Shown here: piece by piece, positions 34,897 to 42,292 of the stretch
Layout: every line of letters starts with the position of its first letter
Position numbering within the stretch: the stretch's first letter is position 1
Origin: PALSA-1353 sp050014015
Lineage (GTDB): Bacteria; Planctomycetota; Phycisphaerae; Tepidisphaerales; Tepidisphaeraceae
DNA length: 64,000 nucleotides
NCBI GenBank assembly: GCA_050014015.1
Contig: JBEKEC010000026.1
Span: forward strand, 31,557 to 95,556
Reading direction: 5' to 3'
Program-made: the position numbers and the translations under genes
Notes under the pieces: model-generated
The model's database searches: none
What the model was told of the DNA's origin: nothing
Seen by the model: the letters and a program-made list of their open reading frames with translations, nothing else

Positions 34897-35643
34897 AAAG
34901 GGGACATTCAAGATTTCGCTTGACGCGGCCGGTTTGCGCCGATAGGCTGCAACGATGCTGCGAACTGCCCGCAATGCACCCGGTGGATTGGTCTATCACG
35001 TCCTGAACCGAAGCAACGCCCGGCGACGGCTCTTTCACAAGGACGCCGACTACGAGGCGTTCCTCGAACTCCTCGGCGAGGCCGTCGAGCGCATGCCGAT
35101 GCGCGTGCTTGCGTTTTGCCTGATGCCGAACCATTGGCATCTCGTGCTCTGGCCGAGCCAGGACGGGGAATTGTCGCTCTTCATGCGCTGGCTGAGCAAC
35201 ACGCACGTGCGGCGATATCACCAGCACTACCATTCCTATGGAGAGGGCCACGTCTACCAGGGCCGGTTCAAGAGTTTTCCCATCCAGGATGACGGGCATC
35301 TGCTGACGGTGTTGCGTTACGTCGAGGCCAATCCGCTGCGCGCCAAACTGGTGTCGCGGGCACAGGATTGGCCCTGGTCCAGCCTGAGTTGCCGGCGTTC
35401 GCCGAAAAAAAAGGTGAAGCTGCTGAGCGATGCGCCGCTGGACCGGCCGCGCAACTGGTCGGCGCTGGTGAATGAGTCTTTGGAAGGGCCGGCGTTGGAC
35501 GCGGTGCATGCGTCGGTGGCGCGCGGGCGGCCGTTCGGGGAAACCCAATGGACCGCGAAACTGGCGCGCCGCCTGGGCTTGCAATCCACCCTCAACCCGC
35601 GCGGGCGGCCGCCGAAACCGAGGAAATCTTGAATGTCCCCTTT
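34897..35643 (+). mobile_element. RAYT transposon with perfect terminal inverted repeats
   Basis: A 21-bp sequence at 34897-34917 (AAAGGGGACATTCAAGATTT plus C) is repeated as an exact inverted copy at 35623-35643, enclosing a Y1-type transposase gene. The right copy includes the transposase stop codon. A partial direct copy (TTAAGGGGACATTCA) lies just left of the element at 34859-34873. The element sits between secA and a minus-strand exported protein whose stop codon begins 3 bp past the right end. Confidence 0.85.
34955..35632 (+). CDS. REP-associated tyrosine transposase (Y1_Tnp, IS200-like)
   Basis: Single-strand HUH-type transposase of 225 aa. It shows GLVYHVLNRSNARRRLF, the HUH motif in LMPNHWHLVLWP, the helix FMRWLSNTHVRRYHQHYH with the catalytic Tyr region, GHVYQGRFKSFPI and YVEANPLRAKLV, all characteristic of RAYT proteins. 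The C-terminus is basic (LNPRGRPPKPRKS). RAYTs are known to act on palindromic REP sequences. Here the flanking 21-bp inverted repeats are the likely cognate sites. Confidence 0.95.
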   Translation: MLRTARNAPGGLVYHVLNRSNARRRLFHKDADYEAFLELLGEAVERMPMRVLAFCLMPNHWHLVLWPSQDGELSLFMRWLSNTHVRRYHQHYHSYGEGHVYQGRFKSFPIQDDGHLLTVLRYVEANPLRAKLVSRAQDWPWSSLSCRRSPKKKVKLLSDAPLDRPRNWSALVNESLEGPALDAVHASVARGRPFGETQWTAKLARRLGLQSTLNPRGRPPKPRKS

Positions 35644-35645
35644 TC

Positions 35646-36224
35646 TCACTTCGGTTCGAAGTCGGAGAGGATCATCTTGGTGCTGGACGTCATTGCGCCG
35701 GTGACCTCCGCGTCCATCTTCACCACGCTGCCCGGAATGTCATCGCAGGTCCAGGTGGTGACGGTGCTCTTCATGCCGTTCTGCTCGGAAGTGACGGTGG
35801 TCTTCTTGCAGGAGTAGGTTTTGCCCGCGGCCTGGACGTCTTCCGTGCTGACGTCGGGGACAGGGACGGTCGTGGCGGATGGCGGAACGGCGGAGGCATC
35901 CGGCTTCTTGATCTTGGCCGGAATATCCTGCGGGGGCTGGGCGGGCATGTCCATCTTGTTTCCGGCAACCACCATCGAGACTTTCGCCTCGACCGTGGCC
36001 TTGTCGGCCGTGATGTCGGTCAGGGTTTGGGTGGTTTCCATCGACGAAGCATTGCCCATCGCGTTCACGTCGGTCGTGTATTTCACCAACGTGCCGGGCT
36101 TGAACTTGGCCCAGGCCTGATAGGCGGGATTGTCGATCGTCTCATCGTCCGCCCGGGCGAGGCTGACCAATGCGAGGGACATCACGACCGCGGCCAAAGC
36201 CATCAACTTTGAAAAGCGAAACAT
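35646..36224 (-). CDS. Exported protein of unknown function
   Basis: 192 aa from the ATG at 36224 with a signal peptide (MFRFSKLMALAAVVMSLALV, then SLARA). The mature domain is beta-rich and Thr/Val-rich (AWAKFKPGTLVKYTTDVNAM, TYSCKKTTVTSEQNGMKSTV, TWTCDDIPGSVVKMD). Its two Cys could form a disulfide. The middle contains a Pro-rich linker. No enzymatic motif was seen. The upstream gap to the AlgJ-like gene is about 150 bp and unremarkable. The RAYT transposon abuts its 3' end without disrupting it. Confidence 0.82.
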   Translation of the reverse strand: MFRFSKLMALAAVVMSLALVSLARADDETIDNPAYQAWAKFKPGTLVKYTTDVNAMGNASSMETTQTLTDITADKATVEAKVSMVVAGNKMDMPAQPPQDIPAKIKKPDASAVPPSATTVPVPDVSTEDVQAAGKTYSCKKTTVTSEQNGMKSTVTTWTCDDIPGSVVKMDAEVTGAMTSSTKMILSDFEPK

Positions 36225-36371
36225 AGGCGACTTCCTTCCGAAGGTCCGGGAAATGATTGAAGCCGGGGTAACCCACCGCCGGCGCATTGAGAGACATTGT
36301 ATGGCATACGGGCGCGTTCCGTCGCTTCGTGAAGGAATATTTTGAATGTTTAATGATCGAGATGGCCGTAT

Positions 36372-37553
36372 TCAGCCGGCGCGGGCGCTGAAATCTTGTG
36401 CTTTTTCGATCATCTGGCGAATTTCGGGATGTGAATCGAGGTATTGCCGGCGATCGCTCAGCAGCTTGGCGAGGAATTGCCCGACGTTGCGCGAGTCCAG
36501 AATGACGCCGAAATCGGACACTTCTTCGCCGGGCGGCGCGGCGTGGCCGGTCAATCGGTCGATGACCAGATCGCCCAACGCATTCTTGAAATGGCCGGGG
36601 TCCCAATACCAGCGCATGTCGGTGATGGTCTGGCCGAGCTGCGGGAACGGCTCGGTGGTGTAGCGGGAATAGGAACAAAAATCGAAGAATTTGACGGGAT
36701 TATCGGGAAACCGACGGTTGTGGCGATCGGCGATGTCCGTCAAATCGGCGATCCAGCGAACGTAAAGGTCCCACTTTCCGGCCAGGACCAGGCGTTGGAA
36801 GAAGATGACGTGCGTGGGGAGTTCGACCAGATCGACTTGAACGCCGTTGCGCGAGGCGTCGTCGAGCAGATCGGCCAGCTTGCGCATTCTGGATTGGCTG
36901 ATAGTCAGTCCGGCGGTTGCGCCTTCCGCGCCGGCGAAGTCGTAGAAGTTGACCAATTCCCAATCGGCCCGCCCGCGGGTAGTCAGCGGATCATCCATTT
37001 GACCCATCCGCCAATCCGTGGCCGGGCGATTGTTCAGGAGGTTCTTCAGCGTTCCGGCCGATTTTTCCGCCGCGTTCATGCTGAGGAGCGAGGCCAGGCG
37101 GTACTCCACCGGATTGAGCGACGGGTTGAGCCGGGTGAGCAGATCGTCGTCGGGCGCGGTTCTGCGGGAATCGAAATCGCTCAGATCGAGGCAAAGGACG
37201 AATCGGCGCGGGGCGTGGTCGTGGAAAGTGAGCCGGGCGGCGCGGTCGATCTCGTCAAAAATCGCGCCCGGCAAACCTGAGTTGTAAACCCGCGCGCCGC
37301 CCCAGCCAGGATGCTGCGGATCCAGTCCCACCTCCACGCGCGAATTGCCGAGCAGCACGACGTCCCACCTCCGCGAGCGCAACTGCTCGGCCTTGGCCAG
37401 CCGGCTCCCAATCGCTTCCTTGAATCGCCAGTACCGCGCCGATCCGGCCAGGCGGTAAACGTCGAACGGATCGATCAGCAGGTTGGCTGCGGCGATGGCC
37501 AACAAAACCCCCGCGATGATCGAAAGCAGCCGGCGAAGATATTGCGCGTGCAT
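36372..37553 (-). CDS. AlgJ/AlgX-like SGNH-type protein, partner of the MBOAT gene
   Basis: 393-aa membrane-anchored extracytoplasmic protein. An N-terminal helix (LLSIIAGVLLAIAAANLLI) is followed by a Ser-hydrolase-like block VVLLGNSRVEVGLDPQHP (GxSR), and a C-terminal DPGHF motif follows near residue 320. Proteins of this type act with MBOAT acyltransferases to O-acetylate exported polysaccharides. The gene starts 12 bp after the MBOAT gene, so the two form a unit. Substrate is unknown. Confidence 0.82.
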   Translation of the reverse strand: MHAQYLRRLLSIIAGVLLAIAAANLLIDPFDVYRLAGSARYWRFKEAIGSRLAKAEQLRSRRWDVVLLGNSRVEVGLDPQHPGWGGARVYNSGLPGAIFDEIDRAARLTFHDHAPRRFVLCLDLSDFDSRRTAPDDDLLTRLNPSLNPVEYRLASLLSMNAAEKSAGTLKNLLNNRPATDWRMGQMDDPLTTRGRADWELVNFYDFAGAEGATAGLTISQSRMRKLADLLDDASRNGVQVDLVELPTHVIFFQRLVLAGKWDLYVRWIADLTDIADRHNRRFPDNPVKFFDFCSYSRYTTEPFPQLGQTITDMRWYWDPGHFKNALGDLVIDRLTGHAAPPGEEVSDFGVILDSRNVGQFLAKLLSDRRQYLDSHPEIRQMIEKAQDFSARAG

Positions 37554-37565
37554 CGGTTGCTCGAT

Positions 37566-39050
37566 TCAGAATTGATAGTAAATGAACTCGCTGGCGCGCC
37601 ACAGGTAAAGGATGCTGGCGATGGCGGCGACGGCGGCGATGGATGCCCAGAGCGCGGTTGGCCGCCACAGCAGGCGCCCGCTCCGTTGCGAGGGTGGCGG
37701 GGGCAGCACGCCGAGCGCCGGCCGCGCCAGGGACATCACCTTCTGCGTGTTGGGCGCCCAAAAGACCAGCGCCAGCAGCGGCACGATCGGGGCCCATCGC
37801 GCACGATCGATCCAAAACTGTCGAAGATCGAATCCGTGGCCGCCAAACAAACCCAAGAGCATCCGTCCAGCGGCGTGAAAATTGTCGGCCCGGAAAAATA
37901 CCCATGCAACTGCGACGCTGAGAAACGTCAATGCGCCGGGCCAAACCGCGCTCGTCGCTCCGCGCCGGGCCTCGCCGCGGCGATGTTTGTTATACGCCTG
38001 CCAAGCGTGATGGACGATCAGATACGCCGCATGAAGGCCGCCCCAGGCGACGAACGTCCAGTTGGCGCCGTGCCAGAGGCCGCCGAGGAGCATGGTGATC
38101 GTGAGGTTCAAATATCGCCGCAATTGTCCGCGCCGATTTCCGCCCAGGGGAATGTAGAGGTACTCGCGCAGGAATCGCGAAAGGGTGATGTGCCAGCGTC
38201 GCCAGAAATCGGAGACGTTCCGGGCCTGATAAGGGGAATTGAAGTTGACGGGCAGGCGAAATCCGAACGTCCGGGCCAGACCGAGCGCCATGTCGGTGTA
38301 TCCCGAAAAATCGAAATAGATTTGCAGGCTATACGCCAGCGTCGCCAACCAGGCGGACGCGAAATCGGGAGAAATCCCGGCCGCCGACGCCGCGAAAACA
38401 CGAGTGGCGGTCGACGAAATCGAATCGGCAATGAGGACTTTCTTGGCAAGTCCGAAGAAGAAGAGCGTAAGCCCGACGCCCAGGTTCTTGGCGCTCAGGC
38501 CCAGCGCGGTTCGCCGGGCGAATTGCGGCAGGACCTCGCGCGGATGGACGATCGGCCCGGCGATCAGTTGCGGAAAAAACAGCACCATCAGACAGTAATA
38601 CAGAAAATTCCTCGAATATCCCCGCCCGTTGTAGGTGTCCACCAAATAGGCGATTTTCTGAAAGGTAAAAAATGAAATCCCCAGCGGCAAGACAATCCCG
38701 ACCGGGCCAAACGATTTGCCGAAAATCCGGTCGAAGTTCCAGATCAGGAACCCGGCATATTTGAAATAGCCCAGGGCGCCCAGGTTGAAGACCAGCCCGG
38801 CGATAAGCCCGGCCTTTCGCAGCCGGGGATCGGCGGCCCGCAGCCAAACGGTTCCGATGAGATAATTGACCGCCAGCGAAACCAGCAGCAGTCCAAGAAA
38901 CGCCCGGCTCCAGTAGGCATAAAAAAACATGGAGCAGAGGATGAGCCAGACGAACGCCGGCGTTCGCCAGCCGAAATGCCCGAGGATGCCGAAGACGATC
39001 AGGGTGACGGGGAGGAAGGCAAAGAGGAAGGTGTAGGAGTTAAAGAGCAT
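37566..39050 (-). CDS. AlgI-type MBOAT O-acyltransferase
   Basis: Membrane-bound O-acyltransferase of 494 aa from the ATG at 39050 (MLFNSYTFLFAFLPVTLIVF). About ten hydrophobic segments are present, with the family motifs GISFFTFQKIAYLVD, PQLIAGPIVHP, YFDFSGYTDMALGLAR, the DFWRRWHITLSRFLREYLYI block, and the catalytic-His region LLGGLWHGANWTFVAWGGLH. It transfers acyl groups across the membrane to an exported polysaccharide in alginate-type systems. It is paired with the AlgJ-like gene downstream. Confidence 0.94.
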   Translation of the reverse strand: MLFNSYTFLFAFLPVTLIVFGILGHFGWRTPAFVWLILCSMFFYAYWSRAFLGLLLVSLAVNYLIGTVWLRAADPRLRKAGLIAGLVFNLGALGYFKYAGFLIWNFDRIFGKSFGPVGIVLPLGISFFTFQKIAYLVDTYNGRGYSRNFLYYCLMVLFFPQLIAGPIVHPREVLPQFARRTALGLSAKNLGVGLTLFFFGLAKKVLIADSISSTATRVFAASAAGISPDFASAWLATLAYSLQIYFDFSGYTDMALGLARTFGFRLPVNFNSPYQARNVSDFWRRWHITLSRFLREYLYIPLGGNRRGQLRRYLNLTITMLLGGLWHGANWTFVAWGGLHAAYLIVHHAWQAYNKHRRGEARRGATSAVWPGALTFLSVAVAWVFFRADNFHAAGRMLLGLFGGHGFDLRQFWIDRARWAPIVPLLALVFWAPNTQKVMSLARPALGVLPPPPSQRSGRLLWRPTALWASIAAVAAIASILYLWRASEFIYYQF

Positions 39051-39060
39051 CCGGGACGGC

Positions 39061-39486
39061 TCATGACCAGTCGGCTTTTTTCGCTTCGCCCCAGAGATTC
39101 TCCAGGTCGTAATAGAGCCGGGCTTCCTGATTGAAGACGTGAACGACCACGTCGACGTAATCGACGGCGATCCAGGTTTCGCCTTCATATCCGGATCGGT
39201 GGAAGCTGGGGAAGCCCATTTTCCCGCCCAATTCGTCCACGTCGTCGCAGACGCTGCGCATCTGGCGGGCGCTGGTGCCCGTGGCGATGACGTAAAAATC
39301 GGTCACGGGCGACACGCCCGCCATGTCCAGCACGACCACCTCGTGGCAGCGAGTGTTGCTGAGGAGCCTGGCGGCTTCGATGGCGAATTTTCTTGATGCC
39401 GCCAGGCGTTCGGCCTGGGCGGCAATTTGTTCGGCTTGAATTTGCCCGGATTGAGCGGGGGCCTGCGTTGCGATTGGGCGTCCTAT
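39061..39486 (-). CDS. rsfS: Ribosomal silencing factor RsfS, start codon non-canonical
   Basis: RsfS binds ribosomal protein L14 and blocks subunit joining. The conserved core runs from KFAIEAARLLSNTRCHEVVV through LDMAGVSPVTDFYVIATGTS, GYEGETWIAVDYVDVVVHVF and LENLW. Conserved residues extend well upstream of the first canonical start (GTG at 39339). In that frame there is no ATG, GTG or TTG between 39339 and the stop at 39514-39516. A strong ribosome site (AAGGAAGGGAGGTGG) precedes ATC (39489) and ATA (39486). I give the ATA, at 6-nt spacing, as the most likely start. A GTG at 39493 is in another frame. Confidence 0.85.
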   Translation of the reverse strand: MGRPIATQAPAQSGQIQAEQIAAQAERLAASRKFAIEAARLLSNTRCHEVVVLDMAGVSPVTDFYVIATGTSARQMRSVCDDVDELGGKMGFPSFHRSGYEGETWIAVDYVDVVVHVFNQEARLYYDLENLWGEAKKADWS

Positions 39487-39513
39487 GATCCACCTCCCTT
39501 CCTTAGCGCATTT

Positions 39514-40631
39514 TCAAAGCCTGGCGGCATATTCTCTGGTGAGAGCGGCCAGTTCCGTGCGGACCTCGGCGAATTTGGGGCTGTCGGCAAGATTTTTCAT
39601 TTCCAGGCGGTCGGCCTTGGGATCAAAGAGCATGGCGCCGCGCTCGCCATTGGGGCCGAACTCCGCGTAGCGGTATTCTTCGGTCCGGACGGCCACCCCG
39701 TGCAGGGTTGTACCGTCCTCGCTCCAAACGGAATACGCCGGCTGTTTCCAGTCGGCGTCGGGTTTGTCGAGCAGAGGCATGCGGCTCTTCCCCTCGTTCC
39801 CGGGAGGCAGCCAGAGGCCGCATAGTTCCACGAGCGCGGCATACAGATCGAGCGATTGGACGATGCGCATGCAGCCCTGCCCGTTCCCTTTGGCGTTAGG
39901 CGCGTGGATGATCATAGGGACGCGCGTGCCCATTTCAAACAGCGAGCCGGCCTTGGACCATTTGCCCTTTTCGCCAAGTTGATAGCCGTGGTCGGCGGAC
40001 TGTGCGGCTTGACAAATCCGCATGCAATGAAAAACGGCCGGTCTTTGTATCTCCGCAGATTCGCAATCGTCCGCTCGGCCGTGAGATAATCGCCGTGGGT
40101 CTCCCCATTGCCATCCAGAACGACGATCCGATCCGAATATGCCGCGCGACCGGTGTCCGTCGCGCCCCCCTTGTCGCTGGTCGCGCTCCATGATTTGGCG
40201 TCGTCAATCCCGCCGTGATAAATCTTCCCCGCTCGCACGGTCACGTAGCCGTTGTTCATGAACACCTGCGGCAACGTCGTCCAGTCGGGATGCGCCTCGC
40301 GAAAATTCGTCCGATTCCCCAAAACGCTCGTCTTCGTCGGGTTTTGCCCCGTGAGCAGCGATGCGCGCGGCGGATTGCACAATGGAAACTGGCAATAATT
40401 CCGATCGAACCGCACGCCGGCCTTGGCCAGTGCGTCGAGGTTCGGCGTTTTGGCGTTGAAAATGGAAGCGTAGCACCCCAAATCGACCCGCATGTCGTCG
40501 GACATGATGAACAGGACATTGGGCCTGCGCCTGGCGGGCGCGATTTGTCCCCGGAGTGTGCCGGGCATCGCGGTCGCCAGCGTGGCCGCGGCGAGTTGGC
40601 CCAGAAAAGCGCGACGCGTATGCCGGCGCAT
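39514..40631 (-). pseudogene. Sulfatase with internal deletion and frameshift
   Basis: Formylglycine-dependent sulfatase remnant. The 5' part has a Tat-like signal (RRHTRRAFLGQLAAATLA), PNVLFIMSDDMRVDLGCY, the active-site motif CNPPRASLLTG (CxPxR) and RAGKIYHGG, then FFIACGFVKPHSP. The 3' part has SADHGYQLGEKGKW and FEMGTRVPMIIHAPN but in another frame. In intact iduronate-sulfatase-like enzymes roughly 130-150 residues lie between these blocks. Here they are adjacent (near 39995-40005) and out of frame. So a deletion, real or from assembly, has broken the gene. It precedes rsfS on the same strand. Confidence 0.85.
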
Positions 40632-40709
40632 ATCGAATCCCTTCTGGCCCGCGTTTTACCGCATACGTCGGGAGATGTCACGGATAACGCCAACGCCCGC
40701 GCGGTTGCA

Positions 40710-40796
40710 AAAAAGGGGTCATAAGCCTTTTTCGCCATTCTCGCTAATAGCAGGCCAAAATTTCGGCTCGTCATAAATGGCTTATGACCCCTTTTT
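40710..40796. repeat. REPIN-like palindrome
   Basis: An 18-bp perfect inverted repeat, AAAAAGGGGTCATAAGCC at 40710-40727 with its complement at 40779-40796, encloses 51 bp. The termini begin AAAGGGG like the RAYT transposon termini at 34897, which suggests a related non-autonomous element. It sits upstream of the MFS gene and supplies an in-frame ATG (40777) to it. Confidence 0.8.
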
Positions 40797-40845
40797 CGTT
40801 CCTCTTGCCAAAATCCACCCAATCGCAACCATTCCCCATTCCGTT

Positions 40846-42186
40846 ATGCCCGATCCGGACAAACCAACGAGCTTGGCCTACGAGCCGCCCGACGATCAGC
40901 GGCCCGCCTCCGCGGCCGCTCCGCCGTCCGAGGTCCTCGATCAACACCCCGCCGCCCCGCATGACCCTTATGCCGCCCTCCGCTTCCGCGATTTCCGGCT
41001 TTATATGGTGGGCTGGGTCTTCTCCGTGATCGGAAGCCAGATTCTCGAAGTCGCCGTCGCCTGGGACTTGTATCAACGCACCAAGAGCGCCATGGCCCTC
41101 GGCTGGGTCGGACTCGTCAGCGCCGCGCCCATTATTCTCCTGGCCCTCCCCGCCGGTCAGATAGCCGACCGATTCGACCGCCGACGCATCATGGTCACCA
41201 TGCAGATTCTCACCACCTCCTGCGCCGTCGGCCTGGGAATCCTCTCGATATTCGCCGGCCCGATCTGGGCGATCTATGCCATTCTTTTCATGTCCGCGGT
41301 CGGAAAGGCCATCGGCTGGCCCGCACGCGCCGCACTCGTTCCCTCGCTCCTGCCCACCCACATCCTCCACAACGCCATCGCCTGGAACACCAGCGGCTTC
41401 GAATCCGCCGCCATGGCCGGACCCGCGCTCGGTGGAATCCTCATCGCCTGGAACCACACCGTCCCCTATTTTGTCACCGCCCTGTGCGGAATCGTTTTCA
41501 TCGCCACCATCATTCCTATCCGCAAACGCCCGACGCCCTCCCGACAGGAGCCCGCCACCCTGAAAAGCCTCGCCGCCGGCGTCCGGTACGTCATCGACAA
41601 CCAGATCATCCTCGCCATCATCAGCCTCGATCTTTTCGCAGTCCTGCTCGGCGGCGCAGCCTACATCCTGCCCATCTTCGCGATCAAAATCCTCGGCGTC
41701 GGCGCACGCGGCTACGGCTGGCTCCGCGCCTCCCCCGCACTGGGCGCCCTCTCCGGCGCCATCCTCATGGCCCATCTCCCACCCCTGAAACGCGCCGGAC
41801 GGGCGATGCTCATGGCGGTATTCTGCTACGGCCTGGCAACCATCGTCTTCGGACTCTCCGGCAACTTCTGGCTCTCCATCGCCATGCTCTTCCTCACCGG
41901 AGTTTTCGACAACGTTTCGGTCGTCGTCCGTCACACGCTCGTGCAGGTCCTCACCCCCGACTCCATGCGCGGCCGGGTCTCCGCGGTGAACAACATTTTC
42001 ATCGGCGCCAGCAACGAATTGGGCGGTTTCGAAAGCGGCCTCACCGCCCGCTTTTTCGGCCCCATCATCTCCGTCGTCGGCGGCGGAATCGGCACCCTCA
42101 TCGTCGTCGGCCTGACAACAGTCATCTGGCCCCAGGTCCGCAAATTCGGCTCACTGGTCGACGCCCGGCCCGAAGCCGAGAAATGA
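40846..42186 (+). CDS. MFS transporter (MFS_3/EntS-like exporter)
   Basis: Major facilitator exporter with about 12 membrane helices. The N-domain opens YAALRFRDFRLYMVGWVFSV and has the motif-A loop GQIADRFDRRRIMV. The second half has GGAAYILPIFAIKILGVGAR and LTPDSMRGRVSAVNNIFIGA, as in enterobactin-exporter-like proteins. The start is uncertain: I use the ATG at 40846 (MPDPDKPTSLAYEPP). An in-frame ATG at 40777 lies in the right arm of the palindrome upstream, and neither has a clear ribosome site. The substrate cannot be told from sequence. Confidence 0.9.
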   Translation: MPDPDKPTSLAYEPPDDQRPASAAAPPSEVLDQHPAAPHDPYAALRFRDFRLYMVGWVFSVIGSQILEVAVAWDLYQRTKSAMALGWVGLVSAAPIILLALPAGQIADRFDRRRIMVTMQILTTSCAVGLGILSIFAGPIWAIYAILFMSAVGKAIGWPARAALVPSLLPTHILHNAIAWNTSGFESAAMAGPALGGILIAWNHTVPYFVTALCGIVFIATIIPIRKRPTPSRQEPATLKSLAAGVRYVIDNQIILAIISLDLFAVLLGGAAYILPIFAIKILGVGARGYGWLRASPALGALSGAILMAHLPPLKRAGRAMLMAVFCYGLATIVFGLSGNFWLSIAMLFLTGVFDNVSVVVRHTLVQVLTPDSMRGRVSAVNNIFIGASNELGGFESGLTARFFGPIISVVGGGIGTLIVVGLTTVIWPQVRKFGSLVDARPEAEK

Positions 42187-42192
42187 AATCCA

Positions 42193-42288
42193 TTTTTGCC
42201 ACAGATGAAAATCAGATGGACGCAGATAAAGCAACGCCGTTTCCCGGCATTTTATCTGTGTCCATCTGATTTATATCTGTGGCAAAAA
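42193..42288. repeat. Palindromic short-unit repeat between convergent genes
   Basis: Two 38-bp arms (42193-42230 and 42251-42288) are near-perfect reverse complements: TTTTTGCCACAGATGAAAAT... paired with ...ATATCTGTGGCAAAAA. The arms contain CAGAT units at about 10-bp spacing. It fills the gap between the MFS stop and the smc stop. With A/T tracts at both ends it could act as a bidirectional terminator. Confidence 0.85.
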
Positions 42289-42292
42289 CTCT

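Noticed and set aside
39514..40631. Two separate sulfatase genes overlapping in different frames
   Set aside because: The two parts are consecutive, non-redundant pieces of a single sulfatase fold. The second has no start of its own, so one broken gene is the simpler reading.
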